This document shows positions 47,661 through 59,964 of a stretch of DNA of 64,000 bases, piece after piece; positions within the stretch are counted from its first letter, which is position 1; every line of letters starts with the position of its first letter. The translations under genes were made by a program, and so were the position numbers. The stretch lies in NCBI GenBank assembly GCA_022376925.1, contig JAIOJX010000004.1:121483123-121547122 (forward strand). Direction: 5' to 3'. The notes below the pieces were generated by a model. It made no database searches and was not told the DNA's origin. It was given only the letters and a program-made list of their open reading frames with translations. The stretch comes from Tragulus kanchil (taxonomy: Eukaryota; Chordata; Mammalia; Artiodactyla; Tragulidae).

Positions 47661-48585
47661 AAATAAAAAGTAACACTCATGTGTGGAAGCAAGTTTGAAG
47701 TCAACTTGGAGTTCATGCTGCAGGTACCAACAAATTAGGAGTGGTAAAACAAGAGGAAAATTTGTAATTTTTTAAAAAAGTAACTGCCTCTATTTGTTTA
47801 CTTCATTTAATATTTGATAGTTTAAAAACTACCATCCTACAGGTAAGTGCTGATCAAATTCACATAGGAATTTCAGAAAGTACTTGTACCACCTAAAAAG
47901 ACTTCATATCCTATTTGTTTGTTCATATAGCTTTCCTAGGGGTCAGGGAGAGGGGTAGTTGATACAAGGACTCTACTAGTCTTCTTTCTGGAAGAAATAA
48001 AAAATTATGTTGATATCTATAAGGTAATTAAATTAGTGAAATTAAAAGACTAAGATGAACAAATTGCTATTCTTTGCTATATTGAAAGAAAAAGATAACT
48101 TCTTGGGTACCATAAAGAAGCAGCCTAAGCAAGAAATGGAAACGGAAGAGGTTTTGAGAAAGCAGAGGGGAATTAAACCAGATCAAGTATAACAAAAGAA
48201 TTTTACACAAAAGGAAAAGCAAAGGAGAAGGAAATTTGATCCATTGGAGGGATCCTTTGGGAAGAAATGTATCATTTCTGGAAAGAAATGCTCTGTTCAT
48301 TTGAAAAGACAAAAGGATCTTCTAGAGTTAGAAGAACTAAGTTACTGGATCTACAAGGAAGAAACAGGAAAATAAAGATAGGAATTTATATAGTTTACAT
48401 AGATAATCGGTAGTTGTTCTTGCTTTCTGGAATGAATACCATCATCTCCAGGCAGAGTCCACTGGGACATGCTAATTTACTGTGCTAGCACTGTACCTGG
48501 AACAAAGATCTCTCAATGAATGTAATTTGAAGGTGAATAAATATAGGAAAAATCCTCTGGTTCATCATCACTTATTTTCAATGTT

Positions 48586-49040
48586 GAATAGGGGTGAATC
48601 AAACCCAGAGAAGAAATTTAGGAAACACTTCTAGAAACTAGAGCTCTAAGCAGAAAACTAAGGATTTGTTGATAGTTAGGGTCTCATCTATGCTCCTGTT
48701 TTAGAAAAGTTGGGGATTTTGTAGATAAAAAGAAGACTGGAAAAAATAATGTTAGCTAAATAAATAGAGGTACAGACAGGGTCTGGTTACTGCACCAAAG
48801 ATTAATCTGCCAGAGTGATGAACACCTGATTATGGAATATATTGCACAAAATCATCTGGAAGCCTTCCAGGTTTATACTAACCTTAAAATCAAAGTCTAG
48901 GAGTATAGAGAACATTGTCAGATAAAACTATAAAACTAGATATAATGAAGGACATCAGTCATGGCAATAAAATGAGCTACGCAATTGTTACAGAGAAAAG
49001 AAGTCATCGTTAAAATGATTAAAAAGAGGGTTAAGAATTC
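48586..49040. other. Unique AT-rich DNA, nothing recognised
   Basis: Single-copy spacer between duplications 19 and 20, with no recognised repeat or coding exon. Confidence 0.5.
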
Positions 49041-49904
49041 TACTCAGTATTCAAAGCCAGGCGCATCCACAATATTAGGAGTATAATTCAACATAGTACA
49101 CCACCAAGATTGATCTATGAAAACATGATCATGACAAAGTTGTACTTTGTTCTAGTAAAGACTTGGAAGAAGATGTAGATAAATTCCACATGTCATAAAG
49201 ATGGAAACTTGTGTGGAACTCTTAACTTTTGCCTTTGAAAACATGAAAGAAAACATCTCAGTGAAGGTAAAAGAACAGAGAATAAGGTACACGTGAGAGT
49301 GTTCTATAGCAAAAGAGCCTTTATTGAAAGAAGGTTTCGTTCCTGTTCTCAAAACCAGATTGAACTTGAAGCCAGAATTCATGCCCAGGAATGGCCATAT
49401 GGTAGGAGTTCAGGGCTAGTCATATCAGGAACAGTATTTACCTAAGTTAAAAGCCTTGTAACTGGAGGAAAAAACTGGATCTTATTTGAAAGGAAAACAG
49501 TATTCAATGGGAGATTTAAAGATCAAGACAAGGCAGAAAAGAGGAGCAGACAGAAGCCGGAAGGATTAAGGGTGAGCTAATATGTTATGGAAAAGCTTGT
49601 GACAAGCAATTCACAATTAAAGCAATAGAAAGAGAGCAAGAGTATGTTTATATTACCCTCACAGGGATGTTTAGGGCAGAGGAGGTTGGTGTGGACAGGA
49701 ATATTAACAGGTGGCAGGGGCCGCAGCTTAAAAGACTCAGAGCATCGATCTGAAAATGAAAATGAATATAATGATGTCAGGGATTTTTAGATTCACTGCA
49801 ACCTGTTAAAAGTTTTTCTGCCATGAGAAAAGAGATTTTGACATCATCATGTAAAGCATAAAGTTTAGAACCAAATAGGGTTGATATGGAATCTGACTTT
49901 GCAG

Positions 49905-50090
49905 GGCTTTATGATGTTGGGTAAGAAACTACTCTCTACATGGGCCTCAGATTTTTTAGCTGTAAAATGGGAGTTATAATAATGGTAAATATATCTATGA
50001 TAATAGGAAGATTAAATAAAACGTTAAATTTAAAGGTGCATACCATGTATATGGTAATCCCTCTGTGAATATTAGTCCATTCTCATGACT
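49905..50090 (-). mobile_element. MIR SINE, antisense
   Basis: TTGGGTAAGAAACTACTCTC, GGGCCTCAGATTTTTTAGCT, GTAAAATGGGAGTTATAATA, GGAAGATTAAATAAAACG and CATGTATATGGTAATCCCTC follow the antisense MIR order. Further copies at 50982-51167 and 52124-52309 are due to duplications 20 and 21. Confidence 0.75.
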
Positions 50091-50981
50091 ACTAGTCAGC
50101 TAAAGAGAAATTTTTTTTACTCAGTATTCAAAGCCAGGCGCATCCACAATATTAGGAGTATAATTCAACATAGTACACCACCAAGATTGATCTATGAAAA
50201 CATGATCATGACAAAGTTGTACTTTGTTCTAGTAAAGACTTGGAAGAAGATGTAGATAAATTCCACATGTCATAAAGATGGAAACTTGTGTGGAACTCTT
50301 AACTTTTGCCTTTGAAAACATGAAAGAAAACATCTCAGTGAAGGTAAAAGAACAGAGAATAAGGTACACGTGAGAGTGTTCTATAGCAAAAGAGCCTTTA
50401 TTGAAAGAAGGTTTCGTTCCTGTTCTCAAAACCAGATTGAACTTGAAGCCAGAATTCATGCCCAGGAATGGCCATATGGTAGGAGTTCAGGGCTAGTCAT
50501 ATCAGGAACAGTATTTACCTAAGTTAAAAGCCTTGTAACTGGAGGAAAAAACTGGATCTTATTTGAAAGGAAAACAGTATTCAATGGGAGATTTAAAGAT
50601 CAAGACAAGGCAGAAAAGAGGAGCAGACAGAAGCCGGAAGGATTAAGGGTGAGCTAATATGTTATGGAAAAGCTTGTGACAAGCAATTCACAATTAAAGC
50701 AATAGAAAGAGAGCAAGAGTATGTTTATATTACCCTCACAGGGATGTTTAGGGCAGAGGAGGTTGGTGTGGACAGGAATATTAACAGGTGGCAGGGGCCG
50801 CAGCTTAAAAGACTCAGAGCATCGATCTGAAAATGAAAATGAATATAATGATGTCAGGGATTTTTAGATTCACTGCAACCTGTTAAAAGTTTTTCTGCCA
50901 TGAGAAAAGAGATTTTTGACATCATCATGTAAAGCATAAAGTTTAGAACCAAATAGGGTTGATATGGAATCTGACTTTGCA

Positions 50982-51167
50982 GGGCTTTATGATGTTGGGT
51001 AAGAAACTACTCTCTACATGGGCCTCAGATTTTTTAGCTGTAAAATGGGAGTTATAATAATGGTAAATATATCTATGATAATAGGAAGATTAAATAAAAC
51101 GTTAAATTTAAAGGTGCATACCATGTATATGGTAATCCCTCTGTGAATATTAGTCCATTCTCATGAC
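50982..51167 (-). mobile_element. MIR SINE, second copy
   Basis: Same sequence as 49905-50090, displaced by about 1077 bases. Confidence 0.75.
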
Positions 51168-52123
51168 TACTAGTCAGCTAAAGAGATACTCTTTCTGAAA
51201 AATTCTTTATTTACCTTGAAGCAATTTTTTGGCTAGAATCCATCAACCTGATTTTTAGGGAGGGCTTGGTTAGAGGGGTGGAAATAAGATGACCTTTGCG
51301 AAAAGTTATCTTGCCCTGTCATCTGAAAGCAGGCTGTTCTAATTCCACAAACTCAGGAGGAAACTGAAGGTCTTTGTAACATGTCCATTCTGATTCAGCT
51401 GGCCTAGCATCGGGGCCTGAGGCTCTGCGTTTCTAACAAGCTCTCCATCCCGCCCTGAGATGCTAATGATGCGGGTCCAGGTACCATACTTTGAGTAGAA
51501 AAGCCATAGAGTATCGGCAGTAAGGAAAGGAAACATGATAGGATGTCATACATGTAACATGGACTTCAGGAAGGTCCACGTCAGAGGCAGTGGAAATACT
51601 GGTAAGATTTCCTGGATCAAGGCCCAAAGAGAAGAAGGCTCAAGTCCAAACCAATGATAGAGAATGTAGCTTTCCAAAAAAGAAATTCTAACTCTCTAGT
51701 CTCAAATAATCCGGAAGGGGATTTCTAGATAGCCACAAGCCTCAATTTTTAAAATTAACATGCACAGAAAATCAAAGAAAGAAAAATACCTAAGGAACAA
51801 GAAAAGGTAAGTCTAGACCTGAAAAATAATATTGGTAAGTTGACAAATTTTAGAATTTATTGAGGTTTCTAAAGCCACTTAAAATTATTATTATTTTTGC
51901 AAAAAAAATAGTAACTATTTGAAAGTACAGGTGGGGCAGGGCCAGCTTAAAAGACTCAGAGCATCGATCTGAAAATGAAAATGAATATAATGATGTCAGG
52001 GAGTTTTAGATTCACTGCAACCTGTTAAAAGTTTTTCTGCCATGAGAAAAGAGATTTTTGACATCATCATGTAAAGCATAAAGTTTAGAACCAAATAGGG
52101 TTGATATGGAATCTGACTTTGCA

Positions 52124-52309
52124 GGGCTTTATGATGTTGGGTAAGAAACTACTCTCTACATGGGCCTCAGATTTTTTAGCTGTAAAATGGGAGTTATAAT
52201 AATGGTAAATATATCTATGATAATAGGAAGATTAAATAAAACGTTAAATTTAAAGGTGCATACCATGTATATGGTAATCCCTCTGTGAATATTAGTCCAT
52301 TCTCATGAC
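52124..52309 (-). mobile_element. MIR SINE, third copy
   Basis: Same sequence as 50982-51167, displaced by 1142 bases. Confidence 0.75.
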
Positions 52310-53276
52310 TACTAGTCAGCTAAAGAGATACTCTTTCTGAAAAATTCTTTATTTACCTTGAAGCAATTTTTTGGCTAGAATCCATCAACCTGATTTTTAG
52401 GGAGGGCTTGGTTAGAGGGGTGGAAATAAGATGACCTTTGCGAAAAGTTATCTTGCCCTGTCATCTGAAAGCAGGCTGTTCTAATTCCACAAACTCAGGA
52501 GGAAACTGAAGGTCTTTGTAACATGTCCATTCTGATTCAGCTGGCCTAGCATCGGGGCCTGAGGCTCTGCGTTTCTAACAAGCTCTCCATCCCGCCCTGA
52601 GATGCTAATGATGCGGGTCCAGGTACCATACTTTGAGTAGAAAAGCCATAGAGTATCGGCAGTAAGGAAAGGAAACATGATAGGATGTCATACATGTAAC
52701 ATGGACTTCAGGAAGGTCCACGTCAGAGGCAGTGGAAATACTGGTAAGATTTCCTGGATCAAGGCCCAAAGAGAAGAAGGCTCAAGTCCAAACCAATGAT
52801 AGAGAATGTAGCTTTCCAAAAAAGAAATTCTAACTCTCTAGTCTCAAATAATCCGGAAGGGGATTTCTAGATAGCCACAAGCCTCAATTTTTAAAATTAA
52901 CATGCACAGAAAATCAAAGAAAGAAAAATACCTAAGGAACAAGAAAAGGTAAGTCTAGACCTGAAAAATAATATTGGTAAGTTGACAAATTTTAGAATTT
53001 ATTGAGGTTTCTAAAGCCACTTAAAATTATTATTATTTTTGCAATATATTGTTTTAACTAAGTAATAGTTACAGGCATGGATAGATCTAATCTAACACTA
53101 TTTGAGCCTTTGTCGTCTGTATTAAACAGTGCAACATTCTCTAGGGAAGGTAGCTGATAGACAGCTACAGCGATCAGATGCCACTTTTCTTTTGAGAAAA
53201 GAAAAATTGGAGTGAAAAGTTCAGTGTCATTCATGGAAAGGTAGTTTGTATCAGACTTACCACTCAACCATGCTAC

Positions 53277-53490
53277 ATACTAAGTCACTTCAGTCATGTC
53301 CAACTGTTGGTGACACTATGAACCATAACCCACCAGGCTCCTCTGTCTATGGATTCTCCTGACAAGAATATTGGAATGTGTTGCCATGCCCTCCTCCAGG
53401 GATTTTCCCCATTCAGGGATGTAAACCTCATTCCCTGCATCTTCTGCATTGTCAGGTGGGTTCTTCACACTAGTGCCACCAGGGAAGCCC
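53277..53490 (-). mobile_element. Bov-tA-type SINE, antisense
   Basis: ACTAAGTCACTTCAGTCATG, CCATAACCCACCAGGCTCCT, TGTGTTGCCATGCCCTCCTC and the inverted head GTGCCACCAGGGAAGCCC give a full antisense Bov-tA with moderate divergence. It is outside the duplicated units and is single copy. Confidence 0.9.
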
Positions 53491-54072
53491 ACCATTCATC
53501 CAAACACAGTAATAAAAGTGTAAATAATATAAAAGCAATTATTTAAAGGAATTGAAAAACAAAGGTAGAATCATGGCAAGAAAAGAAGTCCACTAGGTGG
53601 AAAAGGTTAAATAATGCCCTCCTAAAGTTCATATCCACCTAGAATGCCAGAATATGACCTTATTTGTAAATACTGCATCACCAGATCCATCACCATCAAG
53701 ATCTTCATACTGTTCTTTGTTGGTCATACAAATTTCTCTCTACTCTATCCCCTTCCTTAATCCTAGAAAGCTGCCGTTGTTTAGTTGCTGATCCATAAAA
53801 ACTAATCACATAAAAACCTAGTTGGTTTATAAAAAAGTTTATTCTGCTTTTTTAGGTATCAACTATATGAAGAATAAAATAAAATAGTGATTAATAGGTT
53901 GATTGATAAAACATAACATTAAGTATTCCAAGTTTACCAAGGATAAAATAATGAACAAATCTTAAGCGAGCAATAAACTACATATTCCAAGTAACTTTTG
54001 TAATCAGAAGATATTTTGCTAACTGTGGTAAAGATGAGAATGTTTTAAAAATTATCCTTATCCCCCAACTGC

Positions 54073-54275
54073 GGGCTTCCCTGGTACCTCAGAGGTAAGG
54101 AGTCTGCCTGCCAACACAGGAGACTTAAGTTTGATCCCTGGCTGGGAAGGACCCCTAGGAGAAGGAAACAGAAATCCACTCTAGTATTCTTGCCTGGGAA
54201 ATCCCAGGGGCAGAGGAGCCTGGCAGGTTACAATCTATCATGTTACAAAGAGGAAGACATGGGACTAAACAATAG
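54073..54275 (+). mobile_element. Bov-tA-type SINE, sense
   Basis: GGGCTTCCCTGGTACCTCAG, GTTTGATCCCTGGCTGGGAA, TCCACTCTAGTATTCTTGCC, CAGAGGAGCCTGGCAGG and a body end (ATGTTACAAAGAGG) are in Bov-tA order. Repeated at 55149-55351. Confidence 0.9.
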
Positions 54276-54412
54276 AAAAATCCCCCAAACTCCCCCAATA
54301 TGATCAGTATTATGAATCCTCTCCTTTGTTTTTCATAAGAATATATGCCTTAGGAAAGCAAAATCTCTATTTCTTCAGATAGGTCCCCAATGTGCCTAGA
54401 GTATCTGATACA

Positions 54413-54497
54413 TTGAGTTGGCCAAACAGTTCGCTCAAGTTTTTCTAAAAGCTGGTATGGAAAAACCCAAATGAAATCTGTGGCCAGTCTAATATAA
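54413..54497. mobile_element. Short palindromic mariner relic
   Basis: The left arm GTTGGCCAAACAGTTCGCTC and right arm AAACCCAAATGAAATCTGTG/GCC are inverted copies of one another with mismatches, around a short centre near GCTGG. This matches the terminal repeats of ruminant mariner elements reduced to little more than both ends. There is no room for a transposase. Repeated at 55490-55574. Confidence 0.78.
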
Positions 54498-55148
54498 TTG
54501 GTATGCAATAAATATTAGTTGAAAACATGAATAAAAACAGAATAAACTGACAAGCAATGATAGAAAGATAGCTTATAAAAGCCAGTTTAAGTTTCAGTTT
54601 CTCAGATGAAAAAAAAATTTTTTTTTAAAACTTAAAGGTTAAAAAATGCATGGCAAGAAAAGAAGTCCACTAGGTGGAAAAGGTTAAATAATGCCCTCCT
54701 AAAGTTCATATCCACCTAGAATGCCAGAATATGACCTTATTTGTAAATACTGCATCACCAGATCCATCACCATCAAGATCTTCATACTGTTCTTTGTTGG
54801 TCATACAAATTTCTCTCTACTCTATCCCCTTCCTTAATCCTAGAAAGCTGCCGTTGTTTAGTTGCTGATCCATAAAAACTAATCACATAAAAACCTAGTT
54901 GGTTTATAAAAAAGTTTATTCTGCTTTTTTAGGTATCAACTATATGAAGAATAAAATAAAATAGTGATTAATAGGTTGATTGATAAAACATAACATTAAG
55001 TATTCCAAGTTTACCAAGGATAAAATAATGAACAAATCTTAAGCGAGCAATAAACTACATATTCCAAGTAACTTTTGTAATCAGAAGATATTTTGCTAAC
55101 TGTGGTAAAGATGAGAATGTTTTAAAAATTATCCTTATCCCCCAACTG

Positions 55149-55351
55149 CGGGCTTCCTGGTACCTCAGAGGTAAGGAGTCTGCCTGCCAACACAGGAGAC
55201 TTAAGTTTGATCCCTGGCTGGGAAGGACCCCTAGGAGAAGGAAACAGAAATCCACTCTAGTATTCTTGCCTGGGAAATCCCAGGGGCAGAGGAGCCTGGC
55301 AGGTTACAATCTATCATGTTACAAAGAGGAAGACATGGGACTAAACAATAG
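55149..55351 (+). mobile_element. Bov-tA-type SINE, duplicate
   Basis: Same element as 54073-54275 in the second unit of duplication 22, lacking one C near its start. Confidence 0.9.
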
Positions 55352-55489
55352 AAAAATCCCCCAAACTCCCCCAATATGATCAGTATTATGAATCCTCTCC
55401 TTTGTTTTTCATAAGAATATATGCCTTAGGAAAGCAAAATCTCTATTTCTTCAGATAGGTCCCCAATGTGCCTAGAGTATCTGATACAT

Positions 55490-55574
55490 TGAGTTGGCCA
55501 AACAGTTCGCTCAAGTTTTTCTAAAAGCTGGTATGGAAAAACCCAAATGAAATCTGTGGCCAGTCTAATATAAT
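55490..55574. mobile_element. Short palindromic mariner relic, duplicate
   Basis: Same sequence as 54413-54497, displaced by 1077 bases minus one. Confidence 0.78.
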
Positions 55575-56384
55575 TGGTATGCAATAAATATTAGTTGAAA
55601 ACATGAATAAAAAACAGAATAAACTGACAAGCAATGATAGAAAGATAGCTTATAAAAGCCAGTTTAAGTTTTCGAGATTTAACAAATTAAAAAAACTTCT
55701 TATGATGATAAAAATAAATCATAAGTTATCTAGAATTCAAATGCAACTGACCAGCCTACGTTTTATCTGGAAACTCCACACTTAGAAAAGAAAAGAAACA
55801 AGAAACTAATCACAAAAAATCTGAAATCATCAATTATTTACCTATTATAAAGGAAGAAACAAATTTTTTCCAAGACTTTGTTGCTATATATAAAGAAACT
55901 ATTATATATGTGTTTAAAAAATAAAACTTTAACCAAAAGGGATAAAGGCAAAGCCTCTTTAAAAACACAAAACACTGTTCCATTTTCTAGAATCTTGCTA
56001 GACTCAAAGATGTTATGACCTATTCTATCGTGTGTATACGTGGGTGTGTTTTGGAATAAACCCTAAAACAGCTTATAAGTGTTTTCTTTACTCTGTCCTT
56101 TGCTTAGAGGTCATTAGAAATGAGTTGTTGATATTGGTTGCAAGTATGATTTTACACTTGAGTTTCATATGGAGTCTTAACAGAGTTATTATATTGAAAA
56201 TAAACTAAATATCAATTCACAGTGTCAAAATATGAAGCAGAATTCTTTAATTTGCTGACACTGAGGATCATACATAAGACAATTTTCCAAATCTTATACA
56301 AACTCCTGATAAACCTATCTGCAGGGCAGCAATAGAGACGCAGACATGGAGAACAGAGTTTGAACACAGCAGGGGAAGGAAACA

Positions 56385-56668
56385 GTGGGACAAACTAAGA
56401 GAAGAGAGCAGCATTGAATATAAACACTGCCATGTGTAAAATATTAATAGATAGCCAGGGAGGAGCTGTGGCATGGGCACAGCAAGCTCAACCTGGTACG
56501 CTGCAACAACCTAGAGGAGTGGGATAGGGTTGGGGTGGGGTGGGGTGGAGGTTCAGGAGGGAAGGGACATATGTGTACCTGTAGCTGATTCTAGTTGTTG
56601 TATGGTATAAGATAACACAATACTGTGAAGCAACTGTCTTCCTATTAACAATAATTTAAAAAAAATAA
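56385..56668 (+). mobile_element. L1-like 3' end, sense
   Basis: AATAGATAGCCAGGGAGGAG, CACAGCAAGCTCAACCTGG, CAACAACCTAGAGGAGTGGG, a GGGGT-repeat block (56530-56550), GTACCTGTAGCTGATTC, ACACAATACTGTGAAGCAAC and an A-rich end follow the same order as the element at 43020 but with different sequence detail. It is a 5'-truncated L1-like 3' region. The 70-residue minus-strand frame here is antisense. Repeated at 57448-57730 and, in part, at 58760-58844. Confidence 0.65.
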
Positions 56669-56674
56669 GAATGA

Positions 56675-56785
56675 TGTACCTAGGTCATCATACTACTATG
56701 AAGATTTAATGAATTAATGTAAGTAAAGAGCTTGGAATAGTGCCTACAACATAGCAAATGTTCTCTTCCATCACCATCATTATCA
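56675..56785 (-). mobile_element. MIR fragment, antisense
   Basis: ATGAAGATTTAATGAATTAA, GTAAAGAGCTTGGAATAGTG and CCTACAACATAGCAAATGTT is the antisense MIR segment before its usual AATAAATG-type end. Copies are at 57737-57848 and 58849-58960 through duplications 23 and 24. Confidence 0.75.
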
Positions 56786-57447
56786 TCAGCAGTAGCATTA
56801 TTTATAGGTTGTTTTGTTTTTCCAATAAGGATTTCACCCTCTGAAGGTTTTGTCCTCTTTCTGGAGTTCCGTGTTGTCCTGAGAGACTGCTCTGAGTTTT
56901 AAAGAAGCATCATTCCTTCTGGGAAGAGAAAAAATTGATTCAACATTATTTTCCTTTCATTGAACTTATATATGTGTTTAAAAATAAAACTTTAACCAAA
57001 AGGGATAAAGGCAAAGCCTCTTTAAAAACACAAAACACTGTTCCATTTTCTAGAATCTTGCTAGACTCAAAGATGTTATGACCTATTCTATCGTGTGTAT
57101 ACGTGGGTGTGTTTTGGAATAAACCCTAAAACAGCTTATAAGTGTTTTCTTTACTCTGTCCTTTGCTTAGAGGTCATTAGAAATGAGTTGTTGATATTGG
57201 TTGCAAGTATGATTTTACACTTGAGTTTCATATGGAGTCTTAACAGAGTTATTATATTGAAAATAAACTAAATATCAATTCACAGTGTCAAAATATGAAG
57301 CAGAATTCTTTAATTTGCTGACACTGAGGATCATACATAAGACAATTTTCCAAATCTTATACAAACTCCTGATAAACCTATCTGCAGGGCAGCAATAGAG
57401 ACGCAGACATGGAGAACAGAGTTTGAACACAGCAGGGGAAGGAAACA

Positions 57448-57730
57448 GTGGGACAAACTAAGAGAAGAGAGCAGCATTGAATATAAACACTGCCATGTGT
57501 AAAATATTAATAGATAGCCAGGGAGGAGCTGTGGCATGGGCACAGCAAGCTCAACCTGGTACGCTGCAACAACCTAGAGGAGTGGGATAGGGTTGGGGTG
57601 GGGTGGGGTGGAGGTTCAGGAGGGAAGGGACATATGTGTACCTGTAGCTGATTCTAGTTGTTGTATGGTATAAGATAACACAATACTGTGAAGCAACTGT
57701 CTTCCTATTAACAATAATTTAAAAAAAATA
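57448..57730 (+). mobile_element. L1-like 3' end, second copy
   Basis: Same element as 56385-56668, displaced by 1063 bases. Its last 85 bases occur again at 58760-58844 through duplication 24. Confidence 0.65.
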
Positions 57731-57736
57731 AGAATG

Positions 57737-57848
57737 ATGTACCTAGGTCATCATACTACTATGAAGATTTAATGAATTAATGTAAGTAAAGAGCTTGGAA
57801 TAGTGCCTACAACATAGCAAATGTTCTCTTCCATCACCATCATTATCA
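57737..57848 (-). mobile_element. MIR fragment, second copy
   Basis: Same sequence as 56675-56785. Confidence 0.75.
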
Positions 57849-58848
57849 TCAGCAGTAGCATTATTTATAGGTTGTTTTGTTTTTCCAATAAGGATTTCAC
57901 CCTCTGAAGGTTTTGTCCTCTTTCTGGAGTTCCGGTGTTGTCCTGGAGAGACTGCTCTGAGTTTTAAAGAAGCATCATTCCTTCTGGAAAGCCTAGCCTA
58001 AGAAGTTTCCTTGAAAAGCAATGTCTCCTCTCTATGTTTAATTGTTTATCCCCCTGCCCACATTATTTCTTCAGAATCTTCTCTGGAATGCTGATTACAA
58101 TAGTTTAACTCTGTTAAACTGTGCTGCCTGCTCCCTCCAATTTTTCTCTTTTATTTTAAAAGACCATTGTGATGTGAGAGTCTCAGCTGCTTTTAATCAG
58201 ACTACATCAACTGAAATGGAGAATGGTCCTACAAATTGTCTTTTACAATCCAGATCTGTTTAGCACAGGATAGCATGTTTTATACTAGATTGGCTATTTA
58301 ACAGTTATATTAGAATTCCCTATCATCTACTACTTCAAGAGATCCAGGTTAACAGATCCAGATTAAATGTTTACTATACGTTATGACTTAAAATATCTAG
58401 TGTACTAAGCTATTAATGTTCTTTCTGTAAATACTATATTTCCCAAGCTTTCTTAGAACAGAGTTATATTAATAAACATAATTAAACCAAATCTCTGTTT
58501 AGCAATGTTCATCTGCAGTTGTCATATAAAACTGTTGAAATCTCTTTCCCAGTATACTGCCAAAGTCATTCCCCTGAATGGTCTTGTGTAATAGGTAAAA
58601 ATAACAGACAACTTTTATTGTATTTTTTTTGCTATATAGAAATACACATTTCACATTTCTAATGAGATTATGTTCCAAATTTGCCAGAAACCAGTGTCCG
58701 TTCCTCCTCCTTGCTGCCCCTTGGCGTAATAAATGACCAAGAACATACACATTTCACAATAGCTGATTCTAGTTGTTGTATGGTATAAGATAACACAATA
58801 CTGTGAAGCAACTGTCTTCCTATTAACAATAATTTAAAAAATAAGAAT

Positions 58849-58960
58849 GATGTACCTAGGTCATCATACTACTATGAAGATTTAATGAATTAATGTAAGT
58901 AAAGAGCTTGGAATAGTGCCTACAACATAGCAAATGTTCTCTTCCATCACCATCATTATC
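58849..58960 (-). mobile_element. MIR fragment, third copy
   Basis: Same sequence as 57737-57848, displaced by about 1113 bases. Confidence 0.75.
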
Positions 58961-59964
58961 ATCAGCAGTAGCATTATTTATAGGTTGTTTTGTTTTTCCA
59001 ATAAGGATTTCACCCTCTGAAGGTTTTGTCCTCTTTCTGGAGTTCCGGTGTTGTCCTGGAGAGACTGCTCTGAGTTTTAAAGAAGCATCATTCCTTCTGG
59101 AAAGCCTAGCCTAAGAAGTTTCCTTGAAAAGCAATGTCTCCTCTCTATGTTTAATTGTTTATCCCCCTGCCCACATTATTTCTTCAGAATCTTCTCTGGA
59201 ATGCTGATTACAATAGTTTAACTCTGTTAAACTGTGCTGCCTGCTCCCTCCAATTTTTCTCTTTTATTTTAAAAGACCATTGTGATGTGAGAGTCTCAGC
59301 TGCTTTTAATCAGACTACATCAACTGAAATGGAGAATGGTCCTACAAATTGTCTTTTACAATCCAGATCTGTTTAGCACAGGATAGCATGTTTTATACTA
59401 GATTGGCTATTTAACAGTTATATTAGAATTCCCTATCATCTACTACTTCAAGAGATCCAGGTTAACAGATCCAGATTAAATGTTTACTATACGTTATGAC
59501 TTAAAATATCTAGTGTACTAAGCTATTAATGTTCTTTCTGTAAATACTATATTTCCCAAGCTTTCTTAGAACAGAGTTATATTAATAAACATAATTAAAC
59601 CAAATCTCTGTTTAGCAATGTTCATCTGCAGTTGTCATATAAAACTGTTGAAATCTCTTTCCCAGTATACTGCCAAAGTCATTCCCCTGAATGGTCTTGT
59701 GTAATAGGTAAAAATAACAGACAACTTTTATTGTATTTTTTTTGCTATATAGAAATACACATTTCACATTTCTAATGAGATTATGTTCCAAATTTGCCAG
59801 AAACCAGTGTCCCGTTTCCTCCTCCTTGCTGCCCCCTGGAATCCAGGGACAGTGAGCAACCCTCAACTGACCAACTTCGCTCACTTCACATACCCTTTAA
59901 AATACAGTTCTGTCAGACTCCCAGAAAATTGAATGAAAATTCTTAAATGGTGAATACAGGCACT

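Larger units (their letters stand above)
46337..48554. repeat. Tandem duplication 19, unit about 1118 bp
   Basis: GTCAGTCCTCAATTGGGAAT at 46338 recurs at 47456 (offset 1118). The first copy ends near 47434 but is followed by GTTCATCATCACTTTTAATT, which is the true continuation (48560-48585) with several bases missing. The first unit therefore runs a little past the unit end in corrupted form. Contents include a tRNA SINE; the rest is unclassified. Confidence 0.92.
49041..51187. repeat. Tandem duplication 20, unit about 1077 bp
   Basis: TACTCAGTATTCAAAGCCAG at 49041 recurs at 50118 (offset 1077). The first copy ends at CAGCTAAAGAGA (50108), with about nine T-rich bases before the second. One extra T appears at GATTTTTGAC (about 50912). 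The unit ends with an antisense MIR. Confidence 0.93.
50801..53044. repeat. Tandem duplication 21, unit about 1142 bp
   Basis: CAGCTTAAAAGACTCAGAGC at 50801 recurs at 51943 (offset 1142). The first copy ends at TTATTATTTTTGCAA near 51902. The filler at 51903-51942 ends in GGTGGGGCAGGGC, a garbled form of the unit's own upstream sequence GGTGGCAGGGGCCG (50788). A first occurrence of this region at about 49724 makes the stretch triplicate. The 65-residue frame repeats unchanged. Confidence 0.93.
53572..55668. repeat. Tandem duplication 22, unit about 1077 bp
   Basis: CATGGCAAGAAAAGAAGTCC at 53572 recurs at 54649 (offset 1077). The first copy ends at GCCAGTTTAAGTTT (54592). The 56 bases that follow (54593-54648) are filler rich in A and T runs. 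One C is missing from GGCTTCCCTGG in the second copy. The unit holds a Bov-tA and a mariner relic. Confidence 0.93.
55902..57986. repeat. Tandem duplication 23, unit about 1064 bp
   Basis: TTATATATGTGTTTAAAA at 55902 recurs at 56966 (offset 1064, then 1063). The first copy ends at CATCATTCCTTCTGG near 56921. The following 45 bases (to 56965) are filler. Near its end the first copy lacks two G bases (AGTTCCGTGTTGTCCTGAG against AGTTCCGGTGTTGTCCTGGAG), so it is again the damaged one. Confidence 0.93.
57645..59840. repeat. Tandem duplication 24, unit about 1114 bp
   Basis: TAGCTGATTCTAGTTGTTGT at 57645 recurs at 58760 (offset 1115, then 1113). The end of the first copy (58695-58759) is altered: CAGTGTCCGTTCCTCC against CAGTGTCCCGTTTCCTCC, then TTGGCGTAATAAATGACC in place of CTGGAATCCAGGGACAG. 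The true continuation follows the second copy. The different N-terminal ends of the minus-strand frames at 58499 and 59612 reflect this damage. Confidence 0.92.

Noticed and set aside
5549..59840. Replication-based rearrangement in vivo (template switching) as the cause of all duplications
   Set aside because: It could explain one or two joins with filler, but not 25 units of almost equal length with near-identical copies. Kept only as an alternative to test with reads.
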